64,000 nucleotides of DNA from Vicia villosa (taxonomy: Eukaryota; Streptophyta; Magnoliopsida; Fabales; Fabaceae): positions 113,149 to 177,148 of the forward strand of contig NW_026706283.1 of the NCBI RefSeq assembly GCF_029867415.1. Reading direction: 5' to 3'. Of this stretch, positions 56,631 to 64,000 are shown piece after piece (positions within the stretch are counted from its first letter, which is position 1; every line of letters starts with the position of its first letter). The notes beneath the pieces were generated by a model. That model searched no databases, had not been told where the DNA came from, and saw nothing but the letters and a program-made list of their open reading frames with translations. A program made the position numbers and the translations under genes.

Positions 56631-59129
56631 TGTCATACCCTAATTTTTGACCCCCCTGAGATGACATATCTTCAGGATTTTTCATCAGGTCAAGACAAGT
56701 ACCCAGAGCAGTCATTTCTCCATCTGGTACCTAATCAAGGATGCTCAAAGACAAGAAAGCTCAGGCAAAGGATCAATCAATACAAGGATTAGTCCCTAAT
56801 ACAATCATGAGGCTCAAAGACTTCACTTTTCTCATCTATGATTGATTAGACATCCAGTCATATGAGTACAGGTTTACTCAGGTCGCCAGACTAGGGTTCT
56901 GAGCCTATCAAGGACTGAAATCAGGGATCACATTTGGGAAACCCTAAAAAACCTCAGAGGGTCATTCAAAGACATCAATCATCTTCAAATAACTCATATT
57001 ACAAGGTCTACTGGACATCACACTTCAATTCAAAGTCTACAGTCATTACTTTCACATGGTCGACAAATTAGGGTTTTGACCTAATTCACCAAGATAGTTG
57101 ACTTCTGATCAGGGCATGAATCCAAAACTCAAGACATGATTCAAAGATCTCTACTACCTCCATATAATCCATTTATATCATCCATTTGTGGAGAAGATCT
57201 TATTTCTACACAAAAGCCCAAAAATTCACTTTGTCAGGAAAAAGTCAACTGTGAAGGATCATCATTGACTTTTAAGGCTTTTGGTCAAAAAATGACTTTC
57301 AAAGATCAATATCATCAATATATGGATGTCAAAGTCATTTGGCCAAAGAAATTCAAAGAAATTCATCAAGGAGCGAAAAGTCGGGAATTAGGGTTTTTGA
57401 AGGCATGGTGAGATCTCAAAATTTCACCTACACAACTCAAAAAAACTTCCAACATGAAAGTTGTAGATCTTGCAAAATAAAACAACATCTTACAAAGGAA
57501 CTTTTTTCAAAAGATCAACCATTTATGAAGTTTTGGAAATTTTGAAGTTTAGGTCATAAACACTTAGAAATTTTTCTAAGTGTTTTAACCTAGTTTTCAT
57601 CCAACTTTAGGCTCATTTTTCACAAATTTCCTAAATGATTCTGAAGAAGACATAAACTAATGATTTGAAGTAGATGTTTAGGGCTTTCCAAATTGTGTTC
57701 AACCTTCTCCAAATTCAATTTGAGCTAGGAGTTATGCTTGTTCAAAGTTGGCCTCATGAAGTAAAATTATAGGTCATGGACACTTTTGGACTTTGCAAAT
57801 TTTGTGCAAATAACCTCTCTTATGGATGCTACACGACCCATAACACATCTGAAACCATGCCATGCATTCATTTTCACCATGCCATAAGAATTGAAGAAGA
57901 TTCTAAAAAACAAGAACATGTGATTATGTAATGATTACTTTTGTGAATTTATGGCAAATTGATGAATCACCCAAGGAATCTTCTCATCAACCAATTAGAG
58001 CTCACTTTGCATCTGAAATGTCCCCTAAGATCAGATAGAATCAATGGATAGGGGAAGCTAGCCCGAAAATGCATCATTGCATTTTGGAGATTCTTTGAAT
58101 TTCTTCATGGCTAAGAAACCAAAACTCTCCCATTAAGCAAGCTCACACTCTCACTCAGTACTGAACCAATTCCCTATAAATAGAGGCCTCATTCTCATTC
58201 AGAAAACACACCAAAGCAACCATATTACTTGCTTTCTCCTTCTCTCCTCTTGTTCATTGTTTTTCAAAGTTCTTGGGCAAGAAGAATCGATTTCTTCAAA
58301 CCAAAGCTTATCTTTGGGAAGTGAGCATTCTAACATCTCAAGGGAGGTCATTTGAGGTGATCCAAGCACCTGGATCACTTCTGTAGGTGGAGGAACACCA
58401 TTGTTGCTCTCACTTTGGAGCACTTGCAGTTGGAGGTCCATGGAGTGATTCAGAAGGTTTCAAGGCAAGCCAATCATCCAGACACACTCCTCAGGTCATA
58501 GTGAAGCTAACCAGATGGCTGCAGCTCATCTGTAACTCAGGATTCAACAACCTCCATGTCCACTTGAAGCTCAAATCGAGGGAGGTCCATAGAACAATTC
58601 AGAAGGATTCAGGCTACAATAAGCATCCAGTTAGCATCATTGAGTCTCAGGGAAGCTATTGAGATCATTCATTCAAACCCAGGTGCTCTCAATCATCCTC
58701 ACGATCTCCATTTTCAGAGGTAAGTTTCTGAACTTCACCTCTCTAATTTAAGTACCTTTTGTGAAATAGCTCGATTCTATCTTGTTCAGCATCATCAGAG
58801 GATTGAAAACCCTCTATCATCATCCATTTATCTTTCAGTATAGTCATTTAATTTGATTTTGAAATTTTAGGGTTCTTCACGATTTCTGATAAATTAGTTA
58901 GATGTAGTTAATGATAGTTCATGTTAGTTACATATTTAGAATCGTGAGTGAAATTAGAGCAAGTTTCGTGTTTACATCATGACAAATGGTTGAGAAACGA
59001 GTGAGTTCAGAAATCCAAAAATGGAGAGCTTGAGGTTGAAGACGAAGATGGTGGTGGCGCGCAAATTTGAATTCTCAGGGCAGGTTTTATTTTATTTTGA
59101 ATGGTATGCGTTTTATTAACGACTAAACA

Positions 59130-59212
59130 ACTTGCCCTAGTGGCCACACATGCGCCCTTAGTATCATCATGCCACAAGTCTGGGGTTCGAATCCCCCTCG
59201 CCCCAGACTTTT
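59130..59212 (+). repeat. tRNA-like module 1 in LTR D
   Basis: A-box-like TTGCCCTAGTGG (59132-59143), a perfect T-arm GGGG-TTCGAAT-CCCC (59182-59196) with B-box GGTTCGAATCC, a longer inverted repeat AGTCTGGGG/CCCCAGACT around it, and TTTTT directly after. Pol III-like layout; no acceptor stem, so not a tRNA gene. Confidence 0.65.
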
Positions 59213-59289
59213 TCATCCTTTTATTTTTTTCAGATTTTTCTAACTTGTTTTAAAACAAAACCAAATGCGCGCGTGTTATAGTCACCAAC

Positions 59290-59377
59290 TGGCGTTTGGC
59301 TCAGTGGTGTTGTTTTGAGTGTGTGGCTATAAGGGCGTGAGTTCAAGCCTTGCTAGGACCAAAACCTATTTTTTTAT
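59290..59377 (+). repeat. tRNA-like module 2 in LTR D
   Basis: A-box TGGCTCAGTGG (59297-59307) fits the consensus fully; B-box-like GAGTTCAAGCC (59339-59349); T7 run at about 59371-59377. Confidence 0.62.
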
Positions 59378-60884
59378 CACTTTTCTAACTTAATTCCTTC
59401 ACAACTTTAACCAATTATTTAACTTATCAAATTAATTCATTTTGACTTCATTTTTTAAACACTTGTTGATTAATATATATATTTTATAAATAATCAAAAA
59501 AATCATAAAAATATTATTTATTTCATATATTTTAATTAGGTTTAAAATAGTATGTTTTAAATGTTTTCTTAAATACTTTAAAACATATATATTCATTTTG
59601 TTTTAACCTAATTACTTTGTGAATAATGTTATGATAAAAACCCTATTTATTTAGGTCTTAATTAGGTATAGATTTCATCTTTGCCTTAATTAAGTTGACT
59701 TTTGTCAATCTACAAAATTGTTTTCAAATCTCCGATTAAACAGATGATTAAGGTTTTCAAACAACAAAACCTTATATCATTTCAATCTTTTCTTCAACTG
59801 TTTTCATAAACAGTAAATCATTTTTAAGTGGGCCTCTAATAGAGTGTAAGTCCCGAAAACCTTCTCTTCTTAGCTTGTTTTCAAAACTGTATTTTCAAAA
59901 TCTTCTTTCTGTTTTCAAAAACATTTTTCTGGTATTTGAAGGGCATTATTCCCGGTGAAACTCTTCAGATACCTATGTGACCTTTGTCCATCTTCACTTC
60001 TTCTGTTTTCAAAAACCATTAACTGTTTATCATATACATTCAACTGTTATCAACAAAAACAACAAAAATTACTGTTGAGGCTCTGTACATACTTCTTCAA
60101 TGGCCTCCACTCCATCCAGGTTAGGCTTTACAAGCTTTCAATTTACAGTCTTTATTTAAATTACTGTCAAATATAAACTGTGCATATATTAGTTTAGAAC
60201 TACGTTTGAGTATAAACCTTAGGACAGTTAAACTATATATATATTATAGGAATATGACCTAGGATTGAGAATGTCTTCCCGGTGAAGGCTCTTTCCTAAT
60301 TAGAGATCTGTAGTTCAAACCCCCAAGATGAATTATTCCCGGTGAAACATCTTGGCAAAAACCTTAGAATCCAAAAAAAAAATAGGACACATCCACCCAA
60401 AGAGGAATTATTCCCGGTGAAACCTCTTACCCATTTGCTTAGAGCCAAAATAAGTTCAAAACCACATAAGCTTTCTCTTGTGCTATAACAAGGACCCTCG
60501 ATTAGCCTCCTCTTGGGCTTTGTACAAGGACCCACAGGCTTCTTAAAAGCATTTCCAGCTTCCTCTTGAGCTTGTATACAAGGACCCATCAGGTTTCTTA
60601 TAAACATAGGAACAGGTCTTTAGTCACCTTTTAGCCTACCCTGGTGAGTTTCTTCCAATTTAAACCAGACTTAAAACAAGCTAAGTTTGTCTCAATCTCA
60701 CATTGAGTACATTTTTGGAATGAGAGACATGGACAGTCTCTGTCACCCTTATCTTCATCAATCCTCCTTAGTAGAGTCTAGGATCTATGTTTTGGTCATC
60801 CTCAGCATTGAGTCAGCCTTCATCTTGGGCTTTAAACAAAGAGTCTCCACTAGATAATCTTTCTGCCATCCACTTTTCAATCAT

Positions 60885-61215
60885 AAAAATCCCCTGGAAA
60901 GGGTTAGCCTCCAACATCTGTCTAAAAAGTCAAAATCCCTGGAAAGGGTTAGCTTCCACACATTCCTTCATATTAATAAAAACCCCTGGAAAGGGTTAGC
61001 CTCCAAAGTCAATTAAAATCAATCCATCATTTCAATAAAAACCCCTGGAAAGGGTTAGCCTCCAAAATTAATTAATAAATAATTTCATTCTCTTAGGAGA
61101 TAATTTCCCCAAAAGAGTCAAAACCCCTGGAAAGGGTCAGCCTCCAAAAACATGATAAAAGTCAGTCTTTTAACAGACAAATTCACCAGCTGAGTCAAAT
61201 CCCTGGAAAGGTTTA
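60885..61215 (+). repeat. Array of CCCTGGAAAGGGTTAGCCTCC units in LTR D
   Basis: Six or seven units of 46-80 bp sharing a 20-bp core around CCCCTGGAAAGGGTTAGC. LTR A has a single unit of this (13118-13138, reverse orientation). Confidence 0.88.
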
Positions 61216-61279
61216 GCTTCCATCAAAAAACAGTCTTTTAATAGATAAAATCTCCTCAATAGAGTTAAAAAACAACAAA

Positions 61280-61780
61280 AAACAGTTAGCCTCAACCTTG
61301 GGCTTCATACAAGGCACCCAAACAATAAAACTCCCCTGTCAAGAGTCAGCCTCAACCTTGGGCATTGTACAAGGCAGATAATAGAGTCTCCCCAGTGAGT
61401 TCTTCATCACTCAGTAGCCACAACCTTGGGCTTTGAACAAGGCAGATAAACCATATCTTTCATGTGTCAAAGATTCCTAACACTTAGGATCTTTCCCCAT
61501 ATAGTCATCCATACTTAATTCATTTAAGAGTCCGCCACAACCTTGGGCTTTGTACAAGGCAGAAAATAGTGTTTTTCCCTAGCTAAAGTTAGCCACAACC
61601 TTGGGCTTTGTACAAGGCACATAAATAGAGTCTCCCTAAGTAGAGTCAGCCTCAATTCTGGGCTTTGTACAGAACACAAAAATACCCTGTAATTAATCCT
61701 CAATAGAGTCATCTCCCAGAGTCAATAATATTAATTAATCAATCAAAAAGCCTCAAGCTTGGGCCTCATACAAGCCAGCT
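61280..61780 (+). repeat. Array of AGCCTCAACCTTGGGCTTTG units in LTR D
   Basis: Seven units of about 57-115 bp; the core is AGCC(T/A)CAACCTTGGGCTTTGTACAAGG. LTR A holds about five poorer copies at 12795-13200. Confidence 0.88.
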
Positions 61781-62726
61781 AAAGTCAAATCTTTCATACA
61801 GTAGATAGACATAGCTTATCTCTATAAAGAGATATTTTTACTACTCTACCACATTCAAACAAACAAACATTTCAATTTCAATTTCAATCAAAGTCTCCCA
61901 TTTAGGACTCTGAAAGACATGCTCTGGCACATCCCCAGACTTGTACACTTTCCCTAATTTGGACGAGCATCTTTCTTTCATTTAAGAGGCATCTGACTGG
62001 CATACTTGCACACACAAGTAAGGTCCCCCTCTTGAATGAAATGAATTCAGTTATTCTGTCACTCCTTTAAATGTTTGTGGTAGAATAGTACAAATACCTC
62101 TCTGTAGAGATAATTTCATGTCTCTTTACTGTAAACAGAGATTTAATTCCAAGCTTCAACCTTGAGCTTCAAGCAAGGCACCAAAAAACATTAATTTCCC
62201 TAGTTAGTTCCCCGAACTACATTAAGCTCTGACTTCCACTAGGGATATGTAGGCATGAGGTTCACAAGGAAACTCAGCGAGCTAATAAAATACCAAAAAT
62301 AGTCAGTCTGTCTGTCTGTCTGTCTTTTCAAATCAATTCAATTCTCTCTCCTAACACAAAGGAGAAACTTTCCCAATCATAGCAATAAACACAAACACAA
62401 TGACACAGAGAAGGTTCCTGTAGAGTACTACAGATATGTAGGGTGTTTAAACACTTCCCTATGTATAACCGACCTCCCGGACTCCAGAATTTCTAGTCTA
62501 GGTGTAAATCCCCACACTTAGCAAACTCTTAGGGTTTAGTTGAGATCTTTTTTCCCCTTTCCTACTCGTAGGACAAATAAGAAAGTTCGTGTGATATCGT
62601 AGGAAGAACTGAAATAAAATTCATCCCGCCACGGGCGCATTCTCCTTCCAAATTTCGCGTGAAGGGTTTAGCGTGCCGTCCTCCCAAGTGAAACGGGGAG
62701 GTAAAGAAAACGACACCACAGAAAAA

Positions 62727-62744
62727 TGGCGACTCTGCTGGGGA
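62727..62744 (+). promoter_or_regulatory. Primer binding site of copy D, tRNA-Arg type
   Basis: TGGCGACTCTGCTGGGGA, six bases after the LTR end, identical to A and E. Confidence 0.94.
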
Positions 62745-63540
62745 TATAAGTGTTCAAAACCTTGGTTTTTCATCCAAACCAATGGTTGACCTGTTGCTGG
62801 TCCAGCCCCAATGAGGAATTAGGGATGCCAAATTCCCCCTCAAACAAGAGAGGTCCTGCCTAACCTCTGTGTCATATCATGTGTTTGTTGCATATATATA
62901 TTTGTTTATTTTGTTTATTCTGTATCGGGAAAGGGCTTGATTCCCCCTTGTGGTGAGAAATCCTATACCCGGATTTGAGTGCAACATAAGATAGGATGGA
63001 GGATGTCTTCCCGGTGAAGGCCCTCTAATCTTGGTTTCCAAGTCTACTCTTGGGATTTGCCTGGCTGGTTGTGATTAACTGCGCCACTGCATTCCGAGAC
63101 TGATTTGTACCAGGAGGACCTAGAAACACATTAACCCCACTTAAAGCCTTTTTTAGGACGTAGAGCGGTGATTACGGAAGTAATTGTCACGCAGATACTA
63201 CACTCAGAGAAAACTCTCTTATAGATACCAATCAACGTATCTTTAAGGTTGAGCAAAAACTCTGAGACCCCTAGAACCCGTTCTACAGGTACAAAAATCC
63301 TTAACCTTAGTTTACCATTGGGGCGGAGACTGCGTTTTGACTTCATGACCACTATACCCTTCAACGCCATGTTTGTTTAAAACTCTTGTGTGTGCATTCA
63401 TGCATTCATGCATCATTCATTAATAAACAACTAAAAACAAAAAGAGTCTTTTTCGAGTCGTTTTTCAAGGAAACTAAATAACGAACGTTTTGAACTTCAT
63501 AGAAAGAGAGAAACGGAGAAAGGACTTAAGGATCTATACC
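62745..63540 (+). other. Leader (5' UTR) of copy D
   Basis: Mirror of 12152-11368 in copy A. Contains CTTCCCGGTGAAGG near 63008, a self-complementary CTTC-CCGGTG-AAGG motif. No sense coding content. An antisense frame at 63131-63370 corresponds to one in A. Confidence 0.75.
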
Positions 63541-64000
63541 ATGGATTACGGAAGAAAGAGAGCTAGGAAATACACCTTCAAAATTCCCCAGGTCGAGGAA
63601 CTGGGAAAGCTCGGAAAACTGGTGGTCAACCCCCAGGCTTTCAAGGAGAAGTATGGAAAACTTCTGCCTTTGCTCAATACCAACATGGTGGATGGGATCC
63701 TTCCCACCTTGGTACAGTTTTACGATCCAACGTATCACTGCTTCACCTTTCCAGATTATCAGCTCATGCCTACGTTAGAGGAGTACTCTCGTCTGATTGG
63801 AATACCCGTGTACGCGCAAGATCCGTACTCCGGTTTGGAAAAGAATCCTGACGACGTTATCATTGCTGCAACTACTCCCTTGAACGTAGTCGACATCAGA
63901 ACTCATATGGTGAGTAGAGGAGGAATTCAAGGATTACCCTCCAACTTCCTGTTTGATCAAGCTCGGTACTTCGTCAGCATCCAAGATATGAGCGCTTTTG
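63541..64000 (+). CDS. Ogre ORF1, 5' part, copy D (continues past the window)
   Basis: Open from Met (MDYGRKRARKYTFKIP) through 153 codons to the last base. It is the same protein as the ORF1 of copy A with about 16 differences, and here the start is clear because the in-frame codon upstream is TTG. Motifs: FYDPTYHCFTFPDYQLMP, RLIGIPVYAQDPYSGLE and QARYFVSIQDMSAF. ORF1 is specific to Ogre elements; its function is unknown. No stop or frameshift is seen, so this copy may be less decayed than A. Confidence 0.88.
   Translation, partial: MDYGRKRARKYTFKIPQVEELGKLGKLVVNPQAFKEKYGKLLPLLNTNMVDGILPTLVQFYDPTYHCFTFPDYQLMPTLEEYSRLIGIPVYAQDPYSGLEKNPDDVIIAATTPLNVVDIRTHMVSRGGIQGLPSNFLFDQARYFVSIQDMSAF

Larger units (their letters stand above)
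56631..62720 (+). repeat. 5' LTR of Ogre copy D (6,090 bp)
   Basis: Starts TGTCATACCC, ends GACACCACA, then GAAAAA and the PBS. About 1 kb longer than LTR A; the extra length lies mostly in the arrays at 60885-61780. Blocks in order: U3 with CAAAGTCATTTGG-like TGAC segments, a short exon-like stretch near 59020, tRNA-like modules, CCCGGTGAA motifs (59950, 60276, 60336, 60412), the arrays, and a short GTCTGTCTGTCTGTCTGTC run at 62309-62330. Confidence 0.94.
56631..64000 (+). mobile_element. Ogre copy D, 5' part (runs off the right edge)
   Basis: LTR 56631-62720, PBS at 62727, leader, and ORF1 open from 63541 to the end. Same family as A, in opposite orientation: LTR start TGTCATACCC, PBS, leader and ORF1 correspond throughout. 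ORF1 is nearly identical in protein and, unlike A's, shows no lesion in the visible 153 codons. Confidence 0.93.

Noticed and set aside
59007..59216. Antisense protein frame with GARGIRTPD motif
   Set aside because: This peptide arises from reading a tRNA-like T-arm backwards (module 1 in LTR D). It is a well-known spurious product, not a gene.
59130..59377. Functional tRNA genes
   Set aside because: A- and B-boxes are present but no acceptor stem or anticodon arm pairs convincingly. Listed as tRNA-like modules only.

Overview
The window is repeat-dense nuclear DNA from a plant, most likely a legume of tribe Fabeae (pea, vetch, lentil or Lathyrus group). I infer this from several giant Ty3/gypsy elements with Ogre hallmarks: LTRs of 4-6 kb, a tRNA-Arg-type primer binding site (TGGCGACTCTGCTGGGGA), an extra ORF1 ahead of gag, a spliced intron between protease and reverse transcriptase, and minisatellites in the LTRs and 3' UTR. 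No intact host gene was found. Almost every base belongs to a nest of retrotransposons.

Layout. 1-17249 is Ogre copy A on the minus strand: 3' UTR, decayed integrase, dual RNase H and RT, a 325-nt intron, protease, gag, ORF1, PBS and a complete 5.07-kb 5' LTR. Its 3' LTR lies left of the window. A sits inside the RT gene of an older minus-strand relative, C (17250-22276 plus 37503-40034). C keeps partial RT, an intron carrying a Stowaway-like MITE, protease and a deleted gag. It has lost ORF1, the PBS and part of its LTR. Element E (plus strand, 22277-37497) is inserted into C's LTR remnant and is structurally complete: 4.09- and 4.18-kb LTRs, ATGAC target duplication, PBS and PPT. It encodes only gag, so it looks like a non-autonomous Ogre relative. 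E also carries a 1,073-bp tandem duplication in its leader that appears younger than its insertion.

40035-50718 is a junkyard of fragments: an LTR-less gag-pro piece (F, minus) inside a coding-like stretch, a Sirevirus-like 3' end with a PPT, a minus-strand tRNA-Met-primed gypsy element (G) whose RT is broken by a truncated Athila-like 3' end (I) and whose RNase H runs directly into an LTR piece, then small Tat-type LTR scraps. 50719-56630 is unclassified non-coding repeat interrupted by a clean solo LTR (J, 52854-54942, target duplication TATAC). 56631-64000 is Ogre copy D (plus strand): complete 6.09-kb LTR, PBS, leader and the open start of ORF1, running off the right edge. A and D are the same family in opposite orientation.

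The most interesting signals are the tRNA-like modules (A-box, B-box, T-run) in the Ogre LTRs, the gag-only element E with its duplicated hairpin leader, an echo of the PBS inside Tat-type LTR ends, and in-frame splicing of the Ogre intron visible independently in A and C with a MITE in one of them. Coordinates of ends come from terminal motifs and target duplications read by eye. Family names are inference from motifs, not from database searches.
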